Shown here: one piece after another, positions 21,711 to 32,639 of the stretch | Layout: each line of letters starts with the position of its first letter | Numbering within the stretch: position 1 is the stretch's first letter | Assembly (NCBI GenBank): GCA_028023455.1 | Contig: JAQFVV010006208.1 | Span: 6,744,963-6,808,962 of the forward strand | From: Epiperipatus broadwayi | Taxonomy: Eukaryota > Onychophora > Udeonychophora > Euonychophora > Peripatidae | DNA length: 64,000 nucleotides | Direction of reading: 5' to 3' | Made by a program: the position numbers and the translations under genes | The notes under the pieces: generated by a model | What the model was told of the DNA's origin: nothing | Database searches by the model: none | What the model saw: only the letters and a program-made list of their open reading frames with translations

Positions 21711-22184
21711 TGAAAATAAATTAAACAGTATTTCTACAACTATACTAAATATTATTCCTATCCTCAGGAAATTTTCACATTATGATTACTTTATTCTGGT
21801 TGATTTATAAATGGATTGGTTAATAAGGATTCATTTTCGGGTAACGTTAAATCAGTCTTGAATAGCTTCATGGTCTTATTTGATCATAGAGACATTGTCA
21901 CAAAAAATTTCTGTTCATCGTGAGAAAGTTAAATTAAGAGACTAAACTTCAAAACCATACTGCGTATTTTTATATTATTGCTATGCAATAAAGACAACTA
22001 GTCATATTCCGGCACTTCGCCTATCAGCTCTTCACAATGCTCTGACATCATAAGAATAAATAAATAATCAAACGGCTTTATTGTTCAGGAATTCATAAGA
22101 AGTTCAAATGCCAAAAATGATAATTGAAATAGATGCTCAGAATCAGACTCTAACATCATAGTAAGCCATGCTGTTGTTGCCTTC

Positions 22185-22640
22185 GTGCCCTCTTTGCATA
22201 AGACATTCTATAAGACTTTCTCTATGGAGTTTCGTTTGAGATTTCACATACCTCTCTCAACTAATAGGCTTATTACCAATACTAAAGATACCATAGCTCC
22301 TGATCAGATCCCACAGGCCATATATAACATTGTGTGCCCTCACAATGGATGCAAAGCCTCATACTAATGGTGAAACCAGAGCCCCCATAGCTACGAGTTT
22401 GTCACAGCATAAGCATAGGTATAATAAGTTGCATACTAACCCAGAATGGACTTCAATTTTTGCACAACATCAAAATGTATCTGGACACGAGTTTGAACCC
22501 GCCTCTGCAAAATTGGTTTGTACTGAGAGGCACGATGTTAAACGCAAGGTAAAGGAGGCTTACTTCATAGCAGAAGACTCCTTCGCCATTAATCGCAAAG
22601 AAGCATGTTTTGTTATATCCAAAAGATCGGCTAATTGACT
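22185..22640 (+). pseudogene. Penelope-like element C-terminus with GIY-YIG endonuclease
   Basis: Frame one (22185-22367) has an RT-linker (TFYKTFSMEFRLRF, NTKDTIAPDQIPQAIYNIVC) and the start of GIY-YIG, CPHNGCKASY. One extra base near 22365 shifts the frame; frame two (22330-22638) continues GETRAPIATSLSQHKH, FAQHQNVSGHEFEP, then VCTERHDVKRKVKEAYFIAE and INRKEACFVISKR. The C-HNGC zinc-like cysteines and the H-EF / R-D-K-K / I-R-E-A elements are characteristic of PLE endonucleases. The frameshift makes it inactive. Downstream to about 22830 lies 3' sequence with GAAAGCGCTTAGCC, also seen at 45935 and 49885. Confidence 0.82.
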
Positions 22641-23521
22641 CATTTGCATAAAGTTTGCATATTATACATATAGAATGATTCCAATGAGTGAGTCATAACA
22701 GGCTTATGAGAAATACACTTTCTCGAAAGCGCTTAGCCATTTTAATTTGTTGACTGCAATTGATTTGTTAATGTATACAGCTTTACGTTATATGTGTGTT
22801 AGCACAATTTAATATTCTTATAAAACTGTTAAGTTCACTAAGAAGCATCATTTTTTCTGGTATGATTGTTGTTTCAAATTGATTTTGAGTCAGCTTTTGA
22901 TAAGATCAAGAAGGATTCCTTAAGTATATTTTCTCTATTTAAGAAATATTCTACGTAAATTTGAATACAGTGTTTTTGTCCATGCCTCAATAGACTGTGA
23001 TTACTATTACTGGGAGCATCATCGATTTAGAAATAACCAACGTAATTGGTCAATATTTTGAAAACTCACACGTTTTCCAATATTTTCTGGAAAATTAATG
23101 GCATTGCAATTGGTTGCCTACACATTTTTTTAATATTTATTGATATCCACTGAGTAAATCATTGATGTTTCATCTAATATTATATTAAAGTATTGAATCA
23201 ATCAACAGAATTATATTTCGGTATTATTAAAATTATTTAATTTGTTTAAAAATGTGATTTGGGTTTAATTGTTGCCAGAATTTTAGGCTTATACTCCCTA
23301 TGGCAAGCTATTTCAAATAAAAAGCTCATGAGTTCACTAAAGCTAGATCAATGTACTTTTCCATAAGGAAGATTGATTTTCTTTCAAATTTTAAAAAGTA
23401 TTACCCCAATCAAACATCTTAGTCTGGGATAGATTAAATTTTTTTGTACAATTTATAAAGTACATTATTATTCAGAAAGATGTATAATGTTTCTAATTTT
23501 GGCATACATATTGCATTTAGT

Positions 23522-24089
23522 ATGATCACCAGGGCCAATCAGAGGGAGGGGCAGCTGCCCCGGGCCTCGCAATATTAGGGGCTTCAACTTGGTAGCTCAA
23601 TATGTTAAACAAAAATATAGGAGAAAGCAAAGTGATGTCATGGCTCGTAGAGTAGCCTTAATTTTACAGTTAAATTCTCCAAAAAATATTTGGGAAAAAC
23701 TTTTCCAAGCAGGCATACTACTAATTGAAAACAAGCCAGTTTAGGGATAAGGTGCCAATTTGACGACTCTGTAATGAAAGCGATTGCAGTGCTTGGTGAC
23801 TGGCAGAACTCATAGTCTCAGCCCCCTGTCAGTCAGTTCTGGGTTAATTGTTTTACAATACTAACAGTGCTAGAGTGAGTCTCCCCTGTCCAAGTGCTAT
23901 CTGGATCTGATCTGCTTGCTCATTTCTGTGATTCGTAGCTATCTGCTCCCGGAGTCTTGTTTTCAGGCCTGAAAATAAAAACTCAATTCTTCTCTCTTCT
24001 TCCTGCATTTTTATTTTAAATTTTGAAGGGCCTCTAAAATATTAGTTGCCCCAGACTTTGCATCTTCTCTGAAAGGCCCTGATGATCAC
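23522..24089. mobile_element. hAT-type nonautonomous element with 8-bp duplication
   Basis: Element 23530-24081 (552 bp). Terminal inverted repeats are CAGGGCCAATCAGAG and, on the complement, CAGGGCCTTTCAGAG. Both ends are flanked by ATGATCAC (23522-23529 and 24082-24089), a perfect 8-bp target duplication as hAT transposases make. Subterminal GGGGCAGCTGCCCCGGG is a further feature of this kind of hAT end. No transposase frame is present. GC content is higher than around it. Confidence 0.88.
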
Positions 24090-25424
24090 AGTGTTGATAT
24101 TGTCTCATAAAATGTAATTTACCAATATTACTGTCAGATACTATCAAGCCAGTAACAATCCTGACAATCATATAAAAAGCTTTTATCCAAAATGTTCTAT
24201 TATCTACATAGCTGTATGCTATCTTAATTATATTCTCATACATACTAATTTTGACAATGACTGATGAACTGATAACATTAAGAAAGAGTAAAAAATTTAA
24301 ATCAGGTCTTCTACAAATATTTTGTTGTCTCCTTTAAATTTGAATATTTGTTTACAAACTAATAATCATATATAAAACTCATAGTTCATGGATGATTGCA
24401 ATATACATTTTTTTTTTTACCATCTCTGTGGTTCTTCTGCATATTCATAAAAGTTTTATAGTCAATATTTGCAGTGAAATTTAAATGTGACGAAATTAAA
24501 ATATTTTATGTGATGTTAGGTATATTCTATGCTTTAAATATGTATTATTGACTTCTGCTGGGTCATTTCTGAAACTGTGACTGTGCCATTTGCTGATGAC
24601 TGACAATTGCGCAACTTACTGTGGGTTCGTTTCAAAAACTGTGACTGCAACAATTGCTGTGTTCAGTGGCAATCCAAATAATTAAAAAAATATTCTGAAT
24701 ATTATGAAATGGACATGGCAAGTAGTTAAAAGTAATGAGTTTTATTTACAGAGAGTTAGACTTGAGGATAATAAACTATTAGTAGATTTGTAAACATTCT
24801 AAGTTACAAACTTTATATATATATATACTCAATAGAACACAAATATATGGATCTGAAGGTTTACAGAAATAATACTATAAATCTATATGACTTGATGAGT
24901 CCCTAAGTTTACTGTGGTATATTTGGAGATAAACTTTTCCACGAGGCTATTGGTGAAGGAGGAGTGACTGAAGCACCCTTCAGAAGACACGTCTGCATAC
25001 TTGGAGCTTCACCTAATCAATGTCTCCTCTTGTTCTTCTACATGCACTCCTTGGTGTTGTAGAATCTCTTTTGATTGGCTATCAGCTTCCCATGTGGTTG
25101 TCCATGTCTTGAGTTCCCATATCCAATTCTTGAGATCGGATAACAGTTCATATTCCACTAAATATTTTTAGCCTTCTGTTTTCACTATCATTAAATCTGA
25201 TCAGGAACTAACATTGCATAGTTGCAATGGCTTTCTTTACTTTAATTTAAATTTAGCTCTTTATTTATCAGTATAGCTAATCTTTATTATAGGATTTACT
25301 TCTTTTAATTAATACAATTTAATTAATCTACAAGACATATAATTAATGTGTATGCCTTCAGCATACACGCACATTTAGTTTTACATATATTATATATGTT
25401 TTAATAAATACTACTTTTATTTAT

Positions 25425-25575
25425 GTGTGCATATAATAAATAAAGAGCATGCTAATAGCTCTAAACAAGCTTTTTTTGATAAATGCCACAAGAGAAAACA
25501 TCTGAAATCTTTATATTGGATTGTCCCCATCTCCAGACCGGTTTTGAGCTATGGCTGTCTTCAGTATGCACACAT
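25425..25575. repeat. Family B arm, degenerate hammerhead
   Basis: Reads GAGCATGCTAATAGCTCTAAAC AAGC in two blocks, then a diverged centre. On the minus strand the order CTGAAGA, CAGCCATAGCT, CAAAAC, CGGTC, TGG is seen; GAAA is replaced by CAAA. It is therefore probably inactive. Confidence 0.6.
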
Positions 25576-25721
25576 ATTTAACAACTTCTTTATTCAAAAG
25601 ACATTCTCCAATTGGTGTTTATTTTTGTACTTTTTATTAATTTCATGCAAATTATTAATCTTAATCTTTAACAAATTGTCAAACATAAATTTGTCCATAA
25701 TGTTGCTTTCAAATAACTAAT

Positions 25722-25910
25722 AATGATTCCAACACAACTGAAATAAAGCAACTATACAAAAATAAATATTTTCTTTATTACTGAACCGGTTTTTGCCCTA
25801 TATTAGGACCTTTTCAAAACATAGGGTGAAAACTGATTCATTAATAAAGAAAATATTTATTTTTATATAGTTATTTTATTTCAATTGTGTTGGAATCTTT
25901 ATTAAGTTAT
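25722..25910. repeat. Palindrome with degenerate hammerhead-like centre
   Basis: Arms TAATGATTCCAACACAACTG / complement near 25890. On the minus strand of the left arm, GAAAAGGTCCTAATATAGGG, then CAAAAACCGGTTC, resembles stem II, GAAA and CCGGUUC of family B, but both core boxes are altered. Confidence 0.75.
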
Positions 25911-26374
25911 TACTCTATATTGTAAGTTCTTAGCTTTTATATTTTATTATTTATATCATATATTTGAAATATTTTATAAAGATTTCATTTACATATAGAC
26001 TTTTTGGGATAGTGAATATTTATATTAATTTTAGAAACTTTATAGAGTGCAGATACATTATGAAGATTGTTAAATTATCCGAAGTTTAATGAAATATTCA
26101 ATCAAAATATCATTTGTTAACACTGAATGTTGAACATGTTTGTTAAACATGTACTACATATACATAATTATATTTTGATATTAATTCTAATGATGTATTT
26201 GAAGTATTAGCTTTAGGAACAACTTTTGTATATACTGATTTGCTAAAATATGATTAATTTACATCGTAACCAATATTTTTTATTGATGTATTAATATATT
26301 TTATAATTTAATGGATTAAGTTTAAAATAATTTTATTATTATGCTATTAAGTGTACTTTTTTTAAATTAAATAG

Positions 26375-26485
26375 CTTCACTGGCTGCTTTAACAACTGAA
26401 TTGGTTGAAAATGTACAAATACCTTTACAAAAGGCAGAGGAAACTGTTCAGGATTTACTTTTAGAAAAACCTGTTAAAACAAAGA
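26375..26485 (+). CDS. Titin/twitchin-like giant protein, linker exon 4 (module 1)
   Basis: A 111-nt exon between TTAAATTAAATAG and GTAAGT, phase 1 at both ends, about 37 residues: SLAALTTELVENVQIPLQKA then EETVQDLLLEKPVKTK. It aligns with the linker exon at 54117-54230 (E-L, three residues, a proline region, A-x-E-x-V-Q-x-L, and a lysine-rich end). Both lie directly before an Ig exon. It is thus the first piece of a repeating linker-Ig-FN3-FN3 module. The sequence looks amphipathic and may be helical. Giant muscle proteins of the twitchin and titin family bind thick filaments through Ig and FN3 arrays; how a linker contributes is inference. Confidence 0.8.
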
Positions 26486-26524
26486 GTAAGTTTTTCCAAA
26501 TTAAAAAAAAGTATTATTAAAATT

Positions 26525-26830
26525 ATAAAGAAATCAAGTCATATATCACATGACTTAATTTAATAAGCTTGTACTACAAATGTTATATAATGGGCTTTAA
26601 TAACTGTTAACTAGCTTTTCTGAATATCCCTATCCCCAGACTTTATACTTAATAGTTAACTAATAGATAAATGCTGGACTTGGGCTGGTATTTTTAGATC
26701 TAATGTCTGAATATCCTAGCGCCTCACTGAAGAAAGCCACCAGCTAGAAACCGGTCTGGGGACTAGGAATATTTGGAAAAGTTTGTTAAGAGCTATTAAA
26801 GCTCATTATATAAAATAGTATTATTAAACT
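26525..26830. repeat. Family B foldback with insertion of 85-bp family sequence
   Basis: Outer arms match family B (AAATCAAGTCATATATCACA on the left; TTGTTAAGAGCTATTAAAGC on the right). The centre at 26660-26730 is the 85-bp unit (GATAAATGCTGGACTTGG, TTTTTAGATCTAAT, CCTAGCGCCTCACTGA). So B and 85-bp families share the hammerhead module, either by recombination or by common descent. Confidence 0.8.
26711..26772 (+). ncRNA. Hammerhead ribozyme motif, type I (family B/85-bp hybrid)
   Basis: Stem I CCUAG, loop CG, CCUCA (to 26726) pairs with UGGGG, A, CUAGG from 26757. Core CUGAAGA is 26727-26733, GAAA 26747-26750, then CCGG, U, C at 26756, the predicted cleavage site. Stem II is 3 bp, AGC/GCU. 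All conserved core bases are present. Stem III is one pair with a CCGG loop or a dimeric 3-bp helix. Confidence 0.65.
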
Positions 26831-26889
26831 TTTTTGGTTGATTATTTTTTATAAATACAAAACCAAATGGTTTTTATAGAACTTTTATC

Positions 26890-27350
26890 CAAGGGTAAGT
26901 CAAAAATTATCTGCGTTCTGCTGTAGAATTTATTTTAATCAATTTTCAGAAGAGATAACTACATCATTTTTTGACATAATCTCCCTGCTTTTCAACACAA
27001 TTTGCATATCTAGCATCAAGATTTTGTATTCCATCATTAAAAAATGTTTTAGACTGCACCATTGTATTCATTTCTTCATCAAATGTGAAATTATTTTTTT
27101 TGTAAGGATTTTTTTTCAGGAGGTCAAACAGGTGATGGTTTGATGGGACACAATCTGGACTATAAAGAGGATATGCCAGCACTTCAACACGAAGATTTTG
27201 GAGAGAGTCAACAGTGTGGGTAGGAGTGTGCCAATGTGCATTATTGTGTTTAGTCCAAATTTTAGATTTCACATCTTCAGTGCGCATCTCGCTATAATGA
27301 ATACTGTTGACAGTTGAACCATTTTCCTGATAATTTTCCAATACTGGCTC
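26890..27350 (-). pseudogene. mariner transposase C-terminal fragment
   Basis: The minus frame 26964-27341 contains NNAHWHTPTHTVDSLQNLRV, then LAYPLYSPDCVPSNHHLFDL, FTFDEEMNTMVQSKTFF, DGIQNLDARYANCVEK and GDYVKK. This is the C-terminal third of a Tc1/mariner transposase: the second catalytic aspartate region, YSPDLAPSDYHLF, and the typical C-terminal CVEKQGDYVEK. The third catalytic residue position (APSD) reads VPSN, so it is inactive. The N-terminal half and left terminal repeat are missing. A sequence AAAAATTATCTGCGTTCTG near 26901 may be the right terminus. Confidence 0.85.
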
Positions 27351-27940
27351 TTAAGAATTTACATCTATACAGTGTATAACAATTATGAGGGCAAAACAAC
27401 TTATTATATATATATAACCTGAGTTTGAAGACTTTACCGGTCTGAAAAATTCACGCTCGCAAACTGATAGAAACGTTTTGCATAAACACTTGGAGTCAGT
27501 GTTTAGATCAATTTCTAACTCTATCTTTCACTGATAATAGCAAATAGCTTGAAATCAGCTGATCTGAGGGTGAGAAAATGAAAGAGATAGTTGATTCTGA
27601 CTCTTTTGTCGTTTATGTAAACAAATTTTACACTTGTTTCGGTGGTTTTGGTAAAACGCCATCTATTGATATATATAAACGCAGGAAGCTTTTGCACAAA
27701 ATAAGATGTACTTTGAAATTTTTCAATAATCATCAAATAGAGTCAGTACTTCTATACCATACTAATAATTAATAATAATATATCAAATAAAAGTCATACT
27801 GTTAATTAAATTTCCAATATTGATTTAGTTGAATATTATTGATGTATCAGTTGAGGGCATGACTTCAGTTAGAAATAACCATGCTTGTTATATTTTTTGT
27901 TTCCACTGGTCTCTTTCCCATTTTCTACATTCATGTTATT

Positions 27941-28071
27941 AAAATTAGAGGTCAAGCGTTGTTAGCTGAGAGGTCATCGCAGCTGCATTGCACACAAGTA
28001 GTTGGTTGCAAACGGTTGTGAGTTGGTGTGCCGGCGGACGCTATGACATATGAAAAAAAAAAAAATTAGAG
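27941..28071 (+). mobile_element. tRNA-like SINE, copy 1, 10-bp duplication
   Basis: Body from about 27951 to 28061 with a GTCAAGCGTT head, a tRNA-like middle and an A-rich tail. Flanks are AAAATTAGAG on each side (27941-27950 and 28062-28071). It starts like copy 2 and ends with GACGCTATGACATATGAAAA as the others do. It is the most diverged copy and its B box is GGTTGCAAACGG. Confidence 0.82.
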
Positions 28072-28238
28072 ATGTGGATTATTTCTCTTTCATATCTTAA
28101 TAGAATTCAAAATATATTTATTGTGTTTATTTACACATTATTAGGAGAAAGTTGATTACTGTTTGTTACATGTATATGTACATAGAGCAGAAAGTCACAA
28201 TGGGAATATATATATATATATAACTTTCAATACAATTG

Positions 28239-28668
28239 TTTAAGACCTATAGAGGTCCCTACCTTCGTATTTTTCAGACGCTTATTTCTAAGGTTACAGC
28301 CTTAGTAAATTATTACTTAATATAATAATGGGCGTTTAATAAAATTTATAATTACAACTTTAAATTATCGTAACAGATTTCTTACTATAAGATCTTTTCA
28401 TTGACTCGTAGTAAATCGTAAGATTTCGCGAGTATTAATGTATTATAAGAATTGTGGACTTAATTAGTGAAGTATTGAATAGCTTCACACTCTTAGATCA
28501 AAACACTTCAGCTTCACCTATTTATATATAAAAGTAGGTTGAAGTAAAGAAAGGATTCTCTCTTTTCTTCATAGCGTAAGCTTGTGTTTTAAGACCTATA
28601 GAGGTCCCTACCTTTGTATTTTTCAGACGCTTATTTCTAAGGTTACAGCCTTAGTAAATTATTATTAA
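28239..28668. repeat. Family K: direct repeats enclosing a TATA-containing segment
   Basis: Two near-identical 81-bp repeats (28239-28319 and 28588-28668) start with TTTAAGACCTATAGAGGTCC and include CAGACGCTTATTTCTAAGG. The 268 bp between contain TATATATAAAAG (about 28524) a short way upstream of the second repeat. Order is repeat, spacer, TATA, repeat. Related single copies are at 40650-40735 and 63412-63600. Possibly a short LTR-type element or a tandem pair; class unknown. Confidence 0.7.
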
Positions 28669-28722
28669 TTGTTTAAATAGTAAATGCTGTTACATTAAAT
28701 GAGATGCACTCCCACTAAATCT

Positions 28723-28945
28723 GTGATAAGAAAGCTGTTACTCTTTCTTGCTTAGTTCTCTTTGTTTATAAAGAAGAGAGTCTTGAATAACTACAATAGG
28801 AGGTTGTTTAATAAATAACTCACAATAAATAAGATTGATTAATTCTCACACCTCCTGCTATAGTTATTTAGCACAATCTTTATAAATAAAGAGAACTAAA
28901 TAAGAAAATGGAACCACTTTCTTATCATATTATCAATTGTTTAAA
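28723..28945. repeat. Palindrome, about 220 bp
   Basis: Arms GATAAGAAAG...TTAGTTCTCTTTG and complement, inner arms with ATAGGAGGTTGT / CACCTCCTGCTAT. No hammerhead boxes seen. MITE-like. Confidence 0.75.
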
Positions 28946-29040
28946 GTGAGTGTGTCACATTCAATATAATGATATTAATTATTTAAAGATTTGTATTTAG
29001 TGTTATATATATATTAAATTTGAATACTTTTACAGATTTA

Positions 29041-29361
29041 AATCAGGCAAAACTCTCCATATGGTAGTGCCACTCAGTGCAAGCCAGAGTAATCAATGGA
29101 TGCCAGAAGGCTTGTGCATAAAATTCCTGTCTAGTGCATACTCATCCAATATCCCCAGACTAGTTTCTGGCTTGTGGTTTTTGTCAGTGAGTAGCCTTGG
29201 ATCTGAGACCACTAATGAAAGCCACAAGCTAGAAACTAGTCTGGGGATATTGAATGAGTAGGCACTAGATAGGAATTTTATGCATAAACCTTCTGGCATC
29301 TATTGATTACTCTGGTTTGCACTGAGTGGCACTACTGTATGGAGAGTTTTGCCTGTTTTAA
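29041..29361. repeat. Family A palindrome, near perfect
   Basis: Both ends read CAGGCAAAACTCTCCATA and its complement. Arms of about 155 bp match almost throughout. The right arm hammerhead core reads CTAATGA; the left arm has CTGACAA on the minus strand. Both are damaged, while GAAACTAGTCTGGGGATATTG is kept on each. Confidence 0.9.
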
Positions 29362-29869
29362 TAAAAATAAAATAATTGATTGTAAGGAGAAACAATAACA
29401 TACCTATTATATGTATATAGATAAAGTAATATTTTTTCCATTAAGATATGATTGATAAGAAGGCAGAATTTTATCTATCAAAAGCTGTTTCCATAGCTTA
29501 TATTGCATAAGCAAAATTAAATTACAAATTCATTTATATATTTCAGCATGTCAATGTGCTATTTTGTCAGAATACATGCAGTATTGACACTATATATATA
29601 TATACAATCTAAATTTTAGAGTTATTTTCTGATGGGAACATGTGCTCTTCCTTCTCTTAAAAATGTCAAAGTTATGGTTACTCCAGTTAAACATAAGTAT
29701 GTATGAGGAGAATTCAGTTTGCTCATATAATATAAACTTTAGGAGATAATTTTCAGTGCAAAATTATTTTTAATTTTTAACACTGTTGAAATTTTTTTTT
29801 AAAAAAAGAACGTACATGTTTTTCTTCTTCTTTTAGTACAAACATTATTTATTTCATATATAAATATAG

Positions 29870-30175
29870 GGGATTTGAACTCAGACTTTCAAGCAACCTT
29901 AAATTATCCACACTATTTCATACTACTGATACACATGACCACACACTTATAGAAAAGATAATCACCAATGTGCACTGATTATATATATATGTTGTGGGAG
30001 ATGATTATCTGGACCAACTGATGAGTGCTGGTTTAGCACAATTTACGGATATTGGTGATTATTTATCTTTTCTACATGTGTGTGGTCATGTGCATCAGTA
30101 ATATGAGATAGTGTGGAATAGTTGAAGGTTGCTTGAAAGTTTGAGTTCAAATTCCCTATATTTACAATTAAGTTC
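29870..30175. mobile_element. Family J SINE palindrome
   Basis: The minus arm (29870-29975) has GGGGATTTGAACTCAGACTT and TTCAAGCAACCTTAAATTAT, the tRNA-like end. The plus arm (29990-30175) has the hammerhead with perfect stem I (GAUUAU, UGG bulge, ACCAA with UUGGUGAUUAU) and CTGATGA at 30018-30024, stem II GTGCT/AGCAC, but CAATT instead of CGAAA, so it is dead. Its B-box-like end is GAGTTCAAATTCCC. Confidence 0.8.
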
Positions 30176-30257
30176 CAGGTATAAGAATCCCTGTATTTCA
30201 AATCTTATTTATTTCGTGTATATATATATATTAAACCATAAATTGTTAAGTATCAGG

Positions 30258-30335
30258 TTTTCAAATGTAATTCACATAATAATAGTCAATCTCATTACAT
30301 GATTTTCAAATGTAATTCACATAATAATAGTCAAA
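30258..30335. repeat. Short tandem duplication, 45-bp period
   Basis: ATTTTCAAATGTAATTCACA, then TAATAATAGTCAA, occurs twice with a spacing of about 45 bp. Local duplication; no further meaning seen. Confidence 0.7.
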
Positions 30336-30774
30336 CCCAATACTATCTATAATCTATTGTCAATGTAAACTCTATAGATAAGGATAGATTCCTGTAAAAG
30401 TGAATTCTATCTTTTACTCTGGTTTAAGAACTTTAAATAGACAAAGATTACTGATACAAGACTGTAACAGATTGAAATTTTTATCTGCTAACACTGTGGA
30501 ATACAGGATTTTCAAATAGTTGTTCATAAGAAAATAGTGAAAGAGAAGGCAATATTAATCAGACACACCTAAATATGGTTGAATTGTTTTTCATCCTTTG
30601 TTTTATACATTAGCTGCACATAATACTCAATCATTTATTGGACAAATTTTGATGGTTTTCATCGTTGAATTATTAAAACTCAGAAAAAATATTTAAATTC
30701 ACTCAGCCTGAATTTGATAAGGTTGTAGACATGGTTGTCAAATTCACCATTGTTATGATCATAAGATCATCTGT

Positions 30775-31235
30775 TGCATACTCAAATGCCGGCACTCAGA
30801 ATACCAATAAATAAATCAATAAATGAAATTTAGATAAGGATTGGATGATGATGAAATATTATAAATAGCGAAAAGTTATTTATGCACTCCAACACAGTAT
30901 ATATAATTCACTTACGGTTCAATTCCCACAATGCACCTAACAGCTTGCTGCTTTCTGGATGGTTTCGTTTGGCTTCAGTTTCCAAAACACTTTGTCTCGA
31001 CTACTCAAACTAACTGATTTCTTTAGCTTCATTCAGCTGCTGCTCACAATCACGCTGGCTCCACATCAGAGTGCTGCCCCATCACTTAAGTTTCTTTTAG
31101 CCACTGTTCATTAAAATCTCCTACTATCAGTTCACTTAATAAATCCACTAGAATGAGAACGACACATTTTGCTGCACTCGCTATTTATTCACAGTTTGGC
31201 CTCCGGCAATACAGGGTTCATTCTTGATTGTAATC
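30775..31235. repeat. Family L dispersed repeat, copy 2
   Basis: Shares with 5440-5910 the order AATACCAATAAATAAA, CAACACAGTATATATA, TTCACTTACGGTTCA, CACAATGCAC, CTTCATTCAGCTGCTGC, CTTAAGTTTCTTTTAGC, AAATCCACTAGAATGAGAAC. Roughly 70 per cent alike by eye. No coding potential. Confidence 0.65.
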
Positions 31236-31799
31236 AGTCTTGTTTTCCTCTTGATGTTTTTAATTAGTCTGTTCCACTTATGTTGTATCAATAAATATTT
31301 ATAATTAGCAAATTTATTTTGGCATTTACCAAACGCAATTTTCTTATCACAAATTATTTTTTATTGTTAAATCCTATGCAAAATTAATCACTAATTAAAG
31401 CTTTTTACTTGCTATATGATTTAATTACACAAAGTTCACTTTTCTTAAATTACTTTACTCAAGCAGCCATTAGTTTTATTCTTATCAATTAGTGATCTAA
31501 AAAAGTTATATTCCTCTAATATATTTTCCTTACCTTCTCTGGAGTACAAAAAACGTAATTTATAATTACTGAATTGCAATGTATATATTTTTACAAACAC
31601 AATATTATCATATGTACATATTAATTTATAAGTATTTTTAACAATACAAATATTTTTTTAAAATCTTTATTTCTCTATAGAATTATACAATTCATCTAAC
31701 CACATATTCCATTTTTGCCATTATTTAATATTATAGAATATCTCTAAATAACATTTTAACTTTTAAAATTATTTGCTTAATATATATTGTAATTATTAG

Positions 31800-32235
31800 A
31801 TCAGAAGTCAAATTACGATAATGCACCATTACTTTAAATAGTATAAATCTCCTTGCACTCACACGTCAGTAAGAGTTTAAAAAACTTAAGTGAATCACTT
31901 AAGTTTAGAGTGCATTTCTATAAATACACCAACTTTCACTGACCATCATTAAATCAGGGCTCGAGTCTATTGTGTATCTGATGTTATGATCAAATTTTGA
32001 ATTGTATAAATCTATTTAACCTATCACAGGAGAAAGACAGCGCCACATTTTTAACCATTCACGATCAGACCAATACGACTTATAAATGTAAATCTTATTA
32101 TTATAAAGCGCTGAAAATTTGAAATAATTAAATAGGAAGTCAAATTTCGATAATGCGCTATTACTTTAAATATTATAAATCTCAGTGCACTCACACATCA
32201 GTAAGAGTTATAATTTCAAAATTTTCAGCGCTTTA
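31800..32235. repeat. Diverged direct repeat pair with internal inverted piece
   Basis: GAAGTCAAATTACGATAATG (31804) and GAAGTCAAATTTCGATAATG (32137) start two copies of about 75 bp that end CACTCACAC(G/A)TCAGTAAGAG. On the minus strand each reads CTGA(C/T)GTG... ending ...ATCG(T/A)AATTTG. An inverted pair TATAAAGCGCTGAAAATTTG / complement flanks the second copy (32103-32122 and about 32218-32237). Confidence 0.7.
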
Positions 32236-32639
32236 TCAAAGCTATTATAAATTAGAGTAAAATTATAGCTTCAGTATTTAATGCGAAAAAAAAAAAGTCG
32301 CATACTTTTAATTACAATTTTACTAGTGAAGAGAAAAACAATTTTTTAATAATAGATATAATAAAATTAGAAGCGTATGAGGCACTGGAAAGAGAAGCTA
32401 TAATAATTATTCTTATAAGTCTATACAAAAGTTAACCCCTAAGCGCTTTTGAGGCGTGTTGTCTCATATTCATAGCTATAATGATATAATATGTATTGTA
32501 TAAATGCGTTCCGTACTTCATATTATGTTTAATAATTAACAATTATAGCATATACTTGAAACTATAATAGTCAACTACATTAATAGTATATTATTGTAAC
32601 AGTGATTTATAACTGAATATTATTAACAAAATGATTTCC

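Larger units (their letters stand above)
17170..26374 (+). other. Intron between linker exon 3 and linker exon 4
   Basis: The 9.2-kb GT-AG interval contains the hammerhead SINE, a tandem repeat, several foldbacks, an MCM9-like pseudogene, a PLE end, and a hAT relic. No Ig or FN3 exon was recognised. Stretches 19240-19730, 19900-21120, 22840-23520 and 24100-25420 show nothing beyond AT-rich DNA and microsatellites. Confidence 0.65.

Noticed and set aside
22330-22638. A host endonuclease gene
   Set aside because: The GIY-YIG features and linker are those of a Penelope-like element and the frame is broken by one base.
29061-29299. Overlapping 66-68 residue frames on both strands
   Set aside because: They are translations of the two arms of a family A palindrome. 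Similar frames recur in every copy and carry no protein signal.
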